Assembly (NCBI GenBank): GCA_028673005.1
Contig: CM054116.1
Location: forward strand, 73,979,315-74,043,314
Direction of reading: 5' to 3'
Length of the DNA: 64,000 bases
Origin: Tanypteryx hageni
Taxonomy: Eukaryota > Arthropoda > Insecta > Odonata > Petaluridae
The position numbers and the translations under genes are program-made. Numbering within the stretch: the first letter of the stretch is position 1; each line of letters opens with the position of its first letter. The notes below the pieces were generated by a model, which was not told where the DNA came from, ran no database searches, and saw only the letters and a program-made list of their open reading frames with translations. Below are positions 49,901-62,600 of this stretch, in pieces.

Positions 49901-50861
49901 TTAGTTCGCATCAAAGTCTTTAAACATCGTTCTTAGTATATTTCAAATTTAGGCCATATTATGCCTTGCTTTAGGTCACTGTGAACCTAAAATATGTAAG
50001 TACGTATTGCCGTTTTATTTTCCGATTTTATATGTTTTACATTCCGGATTAGGTCTCTATATCTTCGCTCTTTTTTAAGCAGTGAGGTGCGCCATCTCCC
50101 GCGCACGTTTCAGGGATTAATTTCCTCTCATTGCCTGCCTTTACACATTTTCCCGAGGTGAACTGGGAATGCGGAAGCTTCGTTTTTCTTATTCATTCGC
50201 CCTATGAAACGCTCTCGGTGCGGATAATTCATTACGGTCCAGGAAGTTATTTTGAAGGACTTCCTTCCGCATGCCACCTCCTTTTCTCCCCTTTCTCTAT
50301 GAAGACAAATTGCTCATCTTTCCCTCTTCCCACCGATCTCGTAACTCGAGACTTTCATACCAGCCCACGTTCTTCCTCTTCCTTCTCTCACCGCGACGCA
50401 TTCCGTCCCTCGTGTCCTCCGATTTTTATCATTCCTCCACTCTCTCCCTCCATTTTGCCACCTTTTACATCTCCTTCCATCCCATTTTTAAAAAAAGCAA
50501 ACTCACCTTCCACTGTTTTCCATTTTGCTCCTTTATGTCTCCAGTTTTCGCCATCATCCCCTCGAGATCTTCCTCTTTTATTTTTCACCCATTTCCCTTC
50601 TTTCTTTTCTCCTTCCCAAACTCCTCTTTCGCCACCGCCGGCGCCACAGTCCACATCCCCTCCACTTCATCTCTATCTCTCTCTCTCACCGTTGTTAATT
50701 TAGACAACTGCCTCTTATTATTCCTGGAGGCTCACCAGCTAACTCCTTTCTACCGCCTCCTTCGCCGCGTTCCCTTCCTTCCTCAATCTCCCTCTTTTTC
50801 ACTCCCTTCTCTCACCTAATTCTTATCCCCCTCTCATTTTCCTCACCAGGCGTTATCTTTC
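46911..50861 (+). other. mib1 intron: unique DNA and C/T-rich tracts
   Basis: No gene seen. 46.9-48.4 kb is AT-rich with a tccgtctgtccgc module at about 47685. C/T-rich tracts lie at 48480-49420 and 50260-50860; their long open frames are low-complexity. Confidence 0.55.
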
Positions 50862-51090
50862 TCTTTCCGCTTTCCCTATCCGCTTTCCCTCTCCGTTTTC
50901 CCTCTCCATTTTCCCTCTCCGTTTTCCCTCTCCGTTTTCCCTCTCCGTTTTCCCTCTCCGTTTTCCCTCTCCGTTTTCCCTCTCCGTTTTCCCTCTCCGT
51001 TTTCCCTCTCCGTTTTCCCTCTCCGCTTTCCCTCTCCGTTTTCCCTCTCCGCTTTTCCTCACCTCTTTCCTTCTCCGCTTTCCCTCTCTC
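50862..51090 (+). repeat. 13-bp-unit minisatellite
   Basis: About 17 copies of a 13-bp unit (gttttccctctcc), nearly perfect in the middle and degenerate at the edges. The - strand open frame repeats with period 13 residues (EGKRRGKTERENG), as expected of a 39-bp super-period; this is not evidence for a protein. Confidence 0.95.
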
Positions 51091-54000
51091 TCTCTATCCC
51101 GCAATTCCCCAGACAAATACGTGTTCTAACCTCTTCCCAATCCCCGCATTCCCTCCCTTCTGTACTCGCGTTCACTTTCTCTCTTTCTAACCTCGTGATG
51201 CTTCCCGGGTATTATTTTGTCTCATCTCGGATCTCATTCTCTCATCGGCGGTGTTATGAGAAATTGTCGGCAGCTTGTTGTCTTATTTCGCGTCAAGTAC
51301 GTGCAATGCTGTGTTTTTGCAAATAACCGAGTTCGACAAGGGTTATTTATGTTCAATGTTTTGTAAATCTATTTTATGAAAGTTGAGTTACCGTCTAGAT
51401 AGTTTGTATTTATTTATTCTGGGTTTTATGGGTGAAGAAGCGGGAGATAAATATTCTTTAACACCCGCTCCAATTCTGGCATCCTTATCCACCAGGGATG
51501 CAGGGTTGAATTGGAGAATTATACATGAGAGTGATTTTGCTCTAAAAAAATACGGTTGTTTAAGGTTGCCTTAATTGTATTTTTTGTTTTTCTTTGTACA
51601 ACTCGTTGAATTATATCTCATTCAATCAGTGTGAACACTTAAGAGGTATCTTATTTCTTTCCAAGTATTCATGACATTTTTCCGTTGAGTGCGATGTATC
51701 TGAATTTTATTTATATTTGAAATTTTGTTGGATCATTACTGTCATTTGCTGTAAAATTCCTCGAGTGAAGAAGTTTGGATAAAGGTGAAATTATAACGTA
51801 AAAAAATAATGTAATGTTTTTATTTAAATTAAATTTTATTAACTTATTAAATGCCGTATTAGCCTAATATGGGTCCATTCAGTCCACACGTGTTAATATA
51901 AAGAGTTGAATTGGCTCAGTTATTAGTTACGGTTTGTAGGAGTGGATGCAGCCGAGGTAATTCTTTAAAAAAAATATAAATTTGAAGTGTAAGCTGCGGA
52001 CTCGCCAATTCAAACATTACGCCATAAGCAATCGAAAATACGAATGGGCGGTGTATGAAACATGTTTTAGCGAAGCTTAAAAGGTCGAGCTTGAGAACTT
52101 CTATTGTACTTTAATCAGTATCCATTGCAGCCTAATCGATTTTTCTTTTAGAAATAGATTATGTTTAATCCGTATTAAAAGTTCTGTTTGACATAGCTGT
52201 TGTTTCTTGGTATTATGGCATTTATAATACGCCGATTGTCCTTAATTTTCAAGTAAAAGTTACCACGGCAGCGTTTTTCCTCGCTTAGGTAATCTTTGTT
52301 GGCTCAATTATAGGCAGTATAAATTAGATATAAAATTGAGAAAGGAGCTGTTTCAAATGACTCGTGTTATATCTCCGATTCTCAACTTCTTATCTTGACT
52401 CTCCATCTTCTCGGGCCTCTGTGCTTTCGCTGTTCCCTTTTCCCTTTTCTCTCTCCTCTCTGTGTCTGCCTTCTGACACCGAGCGTCTATTTCCGAACAT
52501 GTGAGGCACTAATTTGGTCCCTAACCCCGGAGTTCACTCATTCCTTCTCCTGGGACTGCTTATCCCCCCCAACTGTATGCGCGGAATTGGTCCCTCAAAG
52601 GACAGGGAGAGAGAGAGACGCTCACTCACCGCTCTCCAATTCCGTTTCCATTCCTATCCAAGGCTAGACAAAGGGCTTCGACTTAAATACATCTTTTCAT
52701 CTTATTTCGTCTTCACGTGATTGTCTTTTTCAAACATTTTATGTCCGTGCCGTTTGAAAGCGGTAACACCGCGTATGCCATAGGCGCGTTTCTGTCTATA
52801 GGTTTTTGTGTCCTAAGATCAAAGCGTCTGTCTTACGCGTAGATGTCACCTATTAGCATTTTCTATCGCCAGGAGACTACTGCCAATGCGTCGTTAAATG
52901 GTCAGAGGTATGCTGAAGTAATATCTAATTGTAAAGTACGTCAAAATAATTGTGAAAGTAACGTTAGATTGGAACTCGTTTTCTTCCGTCCTTTTGATGT
53001 GCACGATTTTTGAGTGAATATGATAGGCACTTTCGGTGAACTTCGCTAGTGTGGGGTCGTTTTCTTTCAGCATTGGAGTATTTTATGGATGCTGGTGGAG
53101 GACGGAGTTTAAATGGATGAACGATCCAACATTAAACTCACTCGGATTTTTTGCAGCAATTTTCTGTGCAAGTCAACGTCAAATTCATCGCTTCAGTTTT
53201 TTATGAAAATTGCTCTAATATTCTTTTTCTTTTCCTTTCCCCGATCGAGGAATTTCGAGATATCCGATGTCATCGGTAAAAAGTTCTGTCATTCTGTGAG
53301 AAGAGAAGCAAGCTGAAAAAATCAGCTGAGGAAGAATTGTGGAAGTGAAAGATGCATGACAGTAAAGTTTTGCGAGTGGGAGGGGATAGGGAGAGATGGA
53401 TTAAAAGTGCAAAATTTATGGTTGGCACCCATGCTGCGTGAAGATGTACACGAGGACGGGAGAAACAGAACGGTACGACAGGGTTGTTAAGGGTAACGGG
53501 GGAGAAAAGATAATCGCTACACCTCACCTCTTCCGTGAAATTTTGAGGGTCCTCCCCACTTACCCCAATCCTGTTTAGCAATTAAAATGAAAGGAGCGGT
53601 CTTTGTATGTACCCCTTGGTAATTAGAGACGTGATATTTCCACGGAAGTCGCCGAGACAGTTGACATGAATTAGTTCGAACGAGAGCGTTGATATTGATG
53701 GCTTTATTTCTGTTTTTTTTTTCAGAGTAATTCGTTACATTTTTCTTTCCATTCCGTATTTATAGATGAATATCCCGTTATCTAATTGCTCATTTTAAAT
53801 AACTTAAGGTTTCGTGGTATTCGTCAAAAATTTAATATTTTTACTGTTCGATTCCGAATGGAATGTGAAGATTTGATCTTAAATATTCCCAAGAAATTTG
53901 GGAGTTGTGATTGATAAAATTTACGTAGCCTCCTATTAAAATATTTAAAGTAATCTGTGTTCCATGTAAAAATTCCTCCTACGCACTACTAATTTTTCTG

Positions 54001-55959
54001 CGTTATCGCAGCTTTTTTCTAAAGACCAAGTTGGCGATTGATTTAAAGCCTCGAAACTTTACCTCATTCTTTTAAATGTCGGATATCACTCGTCCGAATG
54101 TGAATTTTGGAATTTTTGCCAGATTACAAGTGCGCCGTGATTCATACCACGCGTCTACGTGGGGAGCTAAATCAAAAATTCTCTCGTTTCTCGCGCGAGC
54201 TCTTCCCAACAAAAACTACAAAAAGGGAAAAAAAGGTCGTCGCAATGATTTAAAACATCCTAACCGCATCGTTTGAATATCCCATTTTGTTTTATAAGGC
54301 ACATTTTTCACGTGCATTAATTCGCCGACGGCGGCTCACTTTATGCGTCAATCACGGATTGAACGGCGTAGCATACGATATTTCACGTCCCCCTTCCCTC
54401 TTTTCCGGATCAGCGGCGCCGCTCTTTTATTTAGCCGAAAAAATACGAATTTCCGATCCCTTTCCCGAAAAATAAAGTCCTCTCTCTCCCCCCCTCTCTC
54501 CGCTCATATAGACACCGCATTCCCCAATCCACTCTATTCTCTATTCGTTTTTCTACCATATCTTACGCTCTCCCATCTCTTACTTTTCGGTGGGTGTCAT
54601 CAATAGAAAAAATAATTTCCTCGCGTACATTCCGTATTAGCCCGTTACCGACGGCGCATCCAGGAGACTTTTTTAAATTAAAAACTTCTTTTTGCCTAAT
54701 TTTTTCGATCAAAGTGGGCAGATTCCCTGACCTTCGGTCGCACCTGCAGCAGCTCGTTCTAACCCTTGCATGCAACGTCTGTCTCCTCCCACGTACTCTG
54801 ACTAGCTTTTGCAGGGTTCGCTCTCTTTCCCGAATACCTTCTCTCTTTCTCTCCACCAACGCCGCCTCTCCGACATTCCTTCTCATTACCCTTTCCTCCT
54901 CCCCCTTCTCCCCGTCCTCGTCTCCCATTTCCCCTTTTCCGTGACACTGTCCTCTCTGCTCCCTCTCCCTTGCGTCACTCCCTCTCCCATAAAACGCAAC
55001 TTGCTCCGCAGGTTGCGGGCTAACGCTGCATTCAGAGCCATTCGTCATGCAAAAAATGATACAAAGTGCTCGTGATGTTTTTATGTGCTTCTCTCTCTCT
55101 CTCCTCCACTCTCCACTTCTCTCCTCTTCGCCCCGTTCTCTCTCTCGCCTGTTATCTCCGCCTCGCTGTTGCATCGTCGAGGTCTTCCTTTCCCTTCCTT
55201 TCTCCGCTTCATCCCTCCTCTCGCGTCTCTTCCTCCATGTCCTTTCTCCGTCACTGCGATTTTCTTCATCCCTCTCCGTCCCTTTTTCTATCTCCCTTAT
55301 TGCGCATTCCACTTTTCCATTCCTTCGCTGTATGCTCCCCTTTTCTCTTCCAATTCTCACACTCACTAGTTTTCTGCGTTTATCCATCTCGCGCTCCCTT
55401 CTCCTTTCGCGTCATACTGTCTCCCCCTCCTTCATTATCCCTAATAAACTCACCTCATCCAACCGTCGCGTTTCCACGGTTTATCATCATCTTCCCTCAC
55501 CGTTTTCAGTTTTTGCCGTCCACCTTGCGTTTACATTTCCCGGCGTAATTTTTTTTTACGGTCCTCCTTCTTACTATCTTCCCTCTTCCACGAAAGTCGT
55601 TCCTTCTGTCTCTGTTCTTATCTCCTGCTTTAACCCTTCGATCCTTAATGCTCCTGTAATATTTCAATCTCGATCTCCCTTTTTCTCCCATATCTCCTCT
55701 CTCCCCATTTCTGTTCTCCCTCCTCATATCTATCTCTCTCTCCATATCCCTATATTTATCTATATCTATTCTCAATATCTCTCTCCATCTGTTCTCCATA
55801 TCCCTATCCATCTTCACCTAACTTCCTCCATGTCTCTCTGTCGTATAATCCTCTCTTCCTTCTAACTTCTCCCTATCTCTTCCTAATTTTTCCATATCCC
55901 TTCCCTCCCTCACCCATCTCTCACTCTCCTCCACTTTCTCCTTTTCCTCATTCTCTCTC
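51091..55959 (+). other. mib1 intron: AT-rich unique DNA then C/T-rich DNA
   Basis: No gene seen. 51.2-54.4 kb is mostly AT-rich unique sequence with a C/T-rich island at 52380-52660. From 54460 onward the + strand is C/T-rich; the 274-aa (- strand) and 272-aa (+ strand) open frames here are low-complexity. Confidence 0.55.
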
Positions 55960-56240
55960 ATCTCTCCGTCCTCCCCCTCCCTCTCCCTCCTCCCTCTCCC
56001 TCCTCTCTTTCCCTCCTCCCTCCTCTCTTTCCCTCCTCCCTCTCCCTCCTCCCTCTCCCTCCTCCCTCTCCCTCCTCCCTCTCCCTCCTCCCTCTCCCTC
56101 CTCCCCCTCCCTCTCCCTCCTCCCTCTCCCTCCTCCCTCTCCCTCCTCCCTCTCCCGCCTCCCTCTCCCGCCTCCCTCTCCCGCCTCCCTCTCCCTCCTC
56201 CCTCTCCCTCCTCCCTTTCCCTCCCCTCTCTCCCTCTAAA
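55960..56240 (+). repeat. polypyrimidine minisatellite, ~12-bp unit
   Basis: Repeats of cctccctctccc over about 280 bp with variants (cgcctccctctc; ctttccctcctc). Almost pure pyrimidine on the + strand, and mirror-symmetrical, so potentially triplex-forming. Confidence 0.95.
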
Positions 56241-59200
56241 CTTCCCTATCCCTATTTCTCCCTAGTTTTCGATCTCCCTTCCCCCACTCTCCACTCCCTA
56301 TTTTTCCCTCTTCCTTTTTCCCCTCTCCATTCCTCTTCTCCTTGCTCCAAACCATGCTCCCTCTTTTATTCTCTCATGCCGAGATCGTCTCATCCCGAGC
56401 AATGCCATCTCTCACTCTACTTTTGGAAGAACATTTTTTTAACCATCGCACAGTCCAGGCATTTGGATTTTGGAAGGCGGCCAGGCATCGCGGAATATTT
56501 ATGAGAGGGAGTCCTTGTGTTAATCTCCGAACAAATTTGCGGAAGTGCGGACATTTTTTTCTCTCTCCTCCATCCCCGGGGGCCGCAAATTACCCAGGGG
56601 GAGTCTCTTTTCTTCTTGCTTCGCCTTGCCGCTCTAATGACTCCCAGAGTCGGGGAATCCTCGCTCCTCGCGCAAGTTTCGAATGCATTAAACAGCCGCG
56701 ATGAAAATTAATGTTCGAGCCTCTCTCTTTCTCCTTCACTCTGGATCTCTAGCTCGTTATTATCGTGATTTTTTCGAATCGCAAACTCATCGGTATTTAC
56801 GACCGGTTGCGATAGCAATTGTGCCGTTTTCGAATGCCGTCTATTTTGAATTCCCGCGACGTTTTTTGTTTTGCTATTATTTTACTATCGCGTCGGTGGT
56901 TTTTTCCTTCTGCATTTTTTCTTTTCAAGTGTTTGTCTTCGCACTGTTTCGCGGTCTCACGTTTTGGGTGCGCTTTACCGATAGAAATACGCGTGTGCAC
57001 GCATCGGGTAGGTCGCGGACTTGGAAAGGTGTCATTTTGTTGTATTTTATTTGTTTATTTTTTAAGCGTGCTCGTTTTTCAAGAAAGTTTTGGGGACGAA
57101 GACGCTTCGTTCCTCTGCCGGGTGTAGAAATCTCCGAAGTGCATTCCCTCGTAGCGGATGGATTTCTTCTTTTGTTTTCCCTCCTCGTTTCTAACCTCGC
57201 GTGAACTCTCCAAAAAAAAATTCCCGTTCCCGGCGGAATTCCTCCGGGAAATTAGCTACTTTCTTCTTTGGCCCATCGACTTAATCCAGTGTCAGCTTAA
57301 AATCAGGCTAGGAATTATTTTCAGTTTAATTCGGGTTTTCATTTTCCCTCGGGTTTATACCTCTCTGAGTCCTTTTTATTTCCGTCGGAGGTCTCGGTGA
57401 CTAGCACCAGATATTTCTCCTTTCTTTGCTGTCTCGTCACCTGGAAATATCTCGCACATATAACGGACGTTACATTTGCGACCGGAAACTTATCCACCGC
57501 TTTAAGGAGGACTATTTAAAACTTTAAACTAAGCTCTTGAATATATTTTCTTAAGAGTGGCACGTATGAATTATAAACTTTTACGCGTCATAAATTATTT
57601 CAGCGGTCAATGTTAACTTCATATGCTTAAAGTTCAGATATTTTGTTGCTTATGGGATTTCCCGTTAATAATCCGTTATCTTTCACATAGAATAAAACGG
57701 TGGACTTTAAACTCTTCCTTCGTCGTAACTCCTTATTTGTCTTCAAGAATTTGTAAGAGGAAGAGCAAACGCCCGCGCTCGTCGCTGCAAGTGTCGTGCT
57801 CGAAGGATAGAGGCTATAAAATAATCCTCTTTCCAGATTAAAACGAACACCCACGGGGGAATGACCGTGGCTTTGCCAGTGCATTGAGCTCCGCCCGAAT
57901 TACGCGATGCAAATCCGAGCTTTATCTCCGAAAGTTTTACGTTTAGACAATCCCGGCTTCTTTTTTTAGTCCCAAAAAAAAGGAAAGAGCGGCATTTGCA
58001 CGCCGAACTGCGAATTGGTGAACCGAATACATCGGTTGGCCGTGTGACCCCTTTATAAAAGAGGCGACCTGTCACAGGCCCCTTTTCACGACCCATCCCT
58101 CCTTCGGTTCGATTCTCTCCTCGCACCCTACTCTAGCCACTCTCCTGTTTGCTAAATCCCTTCACACTAATATCCTTAATCATCTTTTCTCTTTAGCCCT
58201 CTTCAAACTCTCCATTCCTTCTCCTTGCCTCTTATAATAGCAGGGGCCTATTCTCCGTCCCATTCGTCCAGTCTCCGCCTATGGTCACACGCAGACGCCA
58301 CAAAAACCACCACATTGCTTCCTATTCTTTTTGCACCGCATTCCAAGTCGATTACTTTCTCCCTCTGTATCTCCGAATCTCCTCTCTCTTTATACCATGC
58401 GTCAACTCTCTTGTTCCGTTTATGGTCGACGCATATTTATCTTGAAATCCTCGTAATGTTCGTCTATACTTCTTCGACTTATTCTCTACTTTTTCCTTGC
58501 TGTAGAGAAGACCTGCTCATCATTAACCTAATTATACCCACCGGTCTCTCTTTCTTCCCTAAATAAATACACACTCCTATTATAATAATAGCTCATGTCA
58601 TTCTCTGTGTAAGATTTAGGAATTGATATGAATACCCCAAAAACGATAAGTTAGATTTCAATGAATCTTTCGCCAGACACTCGGCGGGTCCACTTGCAAA
58701 TTTTAAACGGGTAATCGTCCGTGATTAAGGGCATGGATTTGATTCCTGAAGAGGTTACTGGCTCTAATTGAATATGAGGATGGGTGCGGCATATTTGTGA
58801 TTTGTTTTTTAGCACGTTTCCTTAAAAGTAAAAACGCGCTAATGTGATCGCTGTCTATACGTGAACAATCAATTTTTTTTGCTTTGTGATGTATGGAAAT
58901 TTCTTTTTCGTTACCAGTCTATCAATTTTCCACTGATGGAATTTTCCAAGTAGTTCATACATTTTCCGCTAGTTGGATTCAAAATTAGAGGATTAAAAAA
59001 TTTGAAATGGTATTGTAGTCAAACTACTGAAGCTCGAGTAGTGATGTTTTCACGGATGGGAAGGTTTAGTAAGGATATATATTCCAAATGGGGGTGCAAA
59101 CCAGAACCCTGAAAATTTTAAAGATAACGTTCATTCAACTCTTCCTTTAGCAAGGGCATCTTACTTGATAAATTACTCATAATCATCACGCAAGCTCGTA

Positions 59201-59778
59201 AAAGAACGAAAATTTATATCCCTACCGTGGATTTGGAAATGTGTCGAATCGGTCCATAATATTTGTTCTCAACAAGAATACTTTACGTTTTTCAAGGATA
59301 AAATTTTTCTTCGCTAAATGAAAAACACATTGTTGCTTATTTCGTGAAATTACCTATATTATATCGTATTAATAGAAGATGAAAAAAAGTCGTGAATTTT
59401 TTTTGCCAAAAGAAATTTCTTTTAAACAAAATTTAACATTATATTTTAATTATCTTCGATTCAACTAATCTCTAGAAAAATCCAAATTGGCACATTGTTG
59501 AAGAAGTATTGCTAAGAAGAGAGAGAGAGAGGGAGTGGGAGGAGAGAGAAGGGAGGGAGGGAGCTAGAATAGGAAGGAATAGCGAGAGGGAGAGTTGAGT
59601 AGCAGAGAGAGAGAAGAGGTAGAAGGAAATTTTGCGTTAAAAAGATTGATAAAATAGGATTATTTCACTGGTTACTTTTAATTTTAATAGCGTTTTTATT
59701 TTGCAAGACATTTTTGCCTTAAAAAAGCAAGAAAATATGGACAAAATTTTATGCCGTTATTTTTGCGTGTGTGTATGT

Positions 59779-59780
<2 letters not shown>
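56241..59780 (+). other. mib1 intron: unique DNA
   Basis: No gene seen. 56.3-57.9 kb is CpG-containing unique DNA, 58080-58560 is C/T-rich, 58.6-59.5 kb is AT-rich. A B-box-like ggatttgattcctg at about 58735 may be a SINE remnant. A GA-rich run lies at 59515-59625. Confidence 0.5.

Positions 59781-59843
<63 letters not shown>
59781..59843. repeat. (TA)n microsatellite, 3' side of LINE
   Basis: TA dinucleotides, preceded by a GTGTGT stretch. They lie about 100 bp beyond the point where LINE coding homology stops. Confidence 0.95.
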
Positions 59844-59849
<6 letters not shown>

Positions 59850-59863
59850 AACTCTCAGTTACT

Positions 59864-59935
59864 CTATCGCTGAAGAAGGGCATAGGCCCGATAAGCTTGC
59901 GTGTTTTTTGTGTTCGTGTGTTTAACGTGTCTTCC
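59864..59935 (+). repeat. diverged relative of the palindrome-loop hammerhead-like sequence
   Basis: gctgaagaagggc, a short loop, gcccgataagcttgcg, then gtgttttttgtgttcgtgtg follow the same order as the loop at 26405-26468 (gctgatgaagg, ttccgaaagcttctacg, gtgttttagtgttctttta). The stem GGGC/GCCC is kept while the ribozyme core is broken (CTGAAGA, GATAA). Both copies sit beside TA microsatellites, suggesting one repeat family. Confidence 0.5.
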
Positions 59936-59944
59936 TTCCTTCCT

Positions 59945-62480
59945 AGTATTTGATGTCATTTTTCCTTAGCGTCCATGTTTCTGCCCCATACAATGCTATA
60001 CTCCATACATAGCATTTTATCAACTTCTTGCAGATATCTTCCCTTATATTCCCTGTAAGTAGTTGTTTCTTTCCCCTGAAAGCCGCTTTTGCTTTTCCTA
60101 TTCTAGTTCTGATCTCATCCGTACATTTTGATTCTCGTGTTATGGTGCTTCCAAGGGATTTATATTCTGAAACTTGTTCTAAAGGCTTTCCCCCAATACT
60201 TATGTTCAGATTCTCTTCTTTACCCGATATTCGAATGACCTTGGATTTTTCTGTATTTATTTCCATACCGTATTTTCTACCTGTTATCACTAGTCTATTT
60301 ATCATTTTTTGTAGCTCCTCTTCCTTTCTTGCTAGAAGTACTTGATCATCTGCGTATTTTACTGTTCTTATAATCCTTCCTCCAATTTTGAAATCTCCTG
60401 TTCCTTCTAAAGCTTCTTGCATTACACTTTCTCCATATATATTGAATAGGGTTGGCGATAGGCAGCAGCCTTGTCTTACTCCTCTACCGATATTTATTCC
60501 GCAGGTGTCCACATTCTCAACCTGACCTTTACAACTTGATTCTCATATAGATTCCTAATCAGTCTCCTGTCTTTCCAGTCTACACCTATATCCTTTAATA
60601 TCTTCATCAACTTTACCCAATTTACTCTATCAACGGCCTTCTGCCAGTCTACGAAACTTGCGCAGATATATTGACTGTATTCTATTGCCCTTTCTGATAT
60701 GATGCTAACTACTCCTATAGCATCTCTAGTTCCTCGTCCTTTTCTGAAACCGAATTGATCTTCCCCTATTATTTCTTCTGCCTTTTTCTCCAGCCTTTTA
60801 TTAAGAATCCTCGTGATGATCTTCGATGTGTGTGACAGAAGGCTTATAGTTCTGTAATCTTTACACTGCATTGCCTTTGGCTTCTTCTTTAGAGGGATCA
60901 TTGTTACTTCTAGGAAGTCCTGAGGCCACTCTCCCGTGTCGTAAATCTTATTAATTAATTTCGTGATCGCTTTTAGTCCTTCTGATCCCATGACTTTAAG
61001 TACCTCAACCGGTATTCCATCGCTGCCTGCGGCTTTCACTTTCTTTAGTTTCACTATCGCTTTTTCTACTTCGCTCTCCATAATACTTGGTCCTAAGTTG
61101 TCTTCTTTAATGTTTTCCTCATCTTCCAGCTTTATTTTTGTCGATCCTGCCTACTGTATAGTTCCTTAATGTATTCTTCCCATCCGTATTCATAATTCCT
61201 TTACCACGAATTCCATTAGACTTCTTATCTTCTAATTCCAGTGCCCTATCGTACATCATGTCGTACCGTCCTAATTTCTCCATATGTTGTATTTCATCAC
61301 ATTTTTCCTTTATCCAATTTTCTCGAGCTTTATCTGTTATCCTTCTGAACTCATTGTTTATACGTCTATAGTTGGCTCTACCTTCTTCACTGTTAACGTT
61401 TTTCCATTTTCGTCTCTCATCCATTTTCTCCAGCATTCCCTTAGTGATCCATGGTTTTCTGATTTTCTTCTCTTGTTTTCAAATCTCTTTTTCCAAGGTA
61501 TCCTTGATACTGGTTTTAATTTCTTCCCATTCTATATCCACGGTCTTGGGTTTGTTTTCCAAATTTCTTAGGCGATCTTCCAACTGGCGATCTTCCAACT
61601 TCATGCTGACTACATCCTGCATGTCTTTCAGTTTTTCTATGTCCCAAGTCTGTCTTTCTCTTCTCGTTTTTCTTATTTGTTTGAGCTTTGTACTTAGGTC
61701 AACTATTAGAAGGCATTGATCTGAATCAATGTCTGCTCCTGGTAATGCCTTTGCAGTCTTTATGCTGTTCCTGAATCTTTGTTTTACTAGGTTGTAATTT
61801 ATTTGGCATCTCATTCTATCTCCTGGGCTTTTCCATGTGCATAACCTTCATTTATGGTTTTTGAACCATGTATTCGTCACTACAAGGTCATTATTGATGC
61901 AGAATTCTACGAGTTTCTCCCCTCCTCTATTTCTCTTCCCAAGTCCGTATTGCCCGACAACATTTTCTTCCTGTCCTTCTCCGACTATGCTGTTCCAATC
62001 TCCCATTATTATGCAGTTTACCTTTCCACTTCCGTCTTCTTCGTAAATGTCATTAATTTGCTCATAAATCTCCTCGATTTATTCATCTTCATGAGCTGAC
62101 GTTGGCATATATACTTGGATTATCAGCATGCCCACTGGGACTGCTTTAAGCTTTATTGCCATCAGTCTATCGTTCGTTGCTATTATGTTTGTCACACTTT
62201 TCATCATATCTTTCCTAAGTACCAGAGCTACTCCCCTTTTCCCACTATTTCCTCCAGAATAAACTACCGTGAATTCTTCCGAGTCGAACTGTCCTTCTCC
62301 CTCCCATCTAGTTTCGCTTAGTCATATAATGTCAACTCTATTTCTTCTCATTTCTTCTTTCAAGTTCTCTAGCTTTCCTGTCTTTCTCATAGTTCTTACG
62401 TTCCAAGTCCCTCTTCGTAAATTACTTTCGACATATGTTTTCCTCAAGGCACTGATGATAGTTTTTTTATATAAAACCTC
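59945..62480 (-). pseudogene. decayed RTE-like LINE: endonuclease plus reverse transcriptase
   Basis: Reads 5'-3' on the - strand. The apurinic-type endonuclease N-terminus is RGTWNVRTMRKTGKLENLKE (about 62425), then LSETRW, VYMPTSA and GDWNSIVG. The end of the domain reads RCQINY where active relatives have an Asp-Tyr pair, so a catalytic Asp appears lost. The reverse transcriptase has KAAGSDGIPVEVLKVMG, DQFGFRKGRGTRDAI, FVDWQKAVDRV, GVRQGCCLSPTLFN and KYADDQVLLA (intact YADD), then ALYGAETWTLRKNDIKY. Most of it lies in one frame, broken by stops (near 62322, 62090 and 61480) and frameshifts near 61100 and 60500. It ends after DIKY without the usual C-terminal region, so it is truncated at its 3' end, unusual for a LINE. 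Antisense to mib1. Confidence 0.9.
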
Positions 62481-62553
62481 CATTCGAGGGGTTTGAACCT
62501 CCGAACTTTGCAATAGAAAGTCGACACGCTAACCACTACACCAGCAGTGCATA
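62480..62553 (-). repeat. tRNA-like module at the LINE 5' end
   Basis: On the - strand: D-arm-like ggtgtagtggttagc, a perfect 5-bp anticodon-type stem ACTTT/AAAGT around loop CTATTGC, then T-arm-like GGAGG-TTCAAAC-CCCTC with one mismatch. The acceptor stem does not pair (cactgctg versus gaatgga), so it is a tRNA-derived promoter or pseudo-tRNA, not a working tRNA. It abuts the TA tract on one side and the LINE on the other. Confidence 0.7.
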
Positions 62554-62554
62554 G

Positions 62555-62555
<1 letters not shown>

Positions 62556-62600
<45 letters not shown>
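62556..62600. repeat. (TA)n-(CA)n microsatellite, 5' side of LINE
   Basis: TA run to about 62589 followed by ACACAC to about 62600. With the tract at 59781 it brackets the LINE and its tRNA-like module. Confidence 0.95.

Noticed and set aside
50862..51090. CRISPR-like regular repeats
   Set aside because: No spacers; contiguous 13-bp units in a eukaryotic intron.
50853..51116. Repetitive basic protein EGKRRGKTEREN on the - strand
   Set aside because: Simply the translation of a 13-bp minisatellite.
54563..55387. 274-aa open frame on the - strand
   Set aside because: Arg/Glu/Gly-rich read-through of a C/T-rich tract; its complement also gives a long open frame; no domain.
55047..55865. 272-aa open frame on the + strand
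   Set aside because: Ser/Leu/Pro-rich translation of polypyrimidine DNA with no recognisable motif; long ORFs are expected where stops are rare.
59864..59935. Active hammerhead ribozyme at this second site
   Set aside because: Core is CTGAAGA and GATAA rather than CTGATGA and GAAA; treated only as a diverged relative.
62480..62553. Functional tRNA (anticodon ATT)
   Set aside because: Acceptor stem does not pair and the T stem has a mismatch; located at the end of a retroelement.
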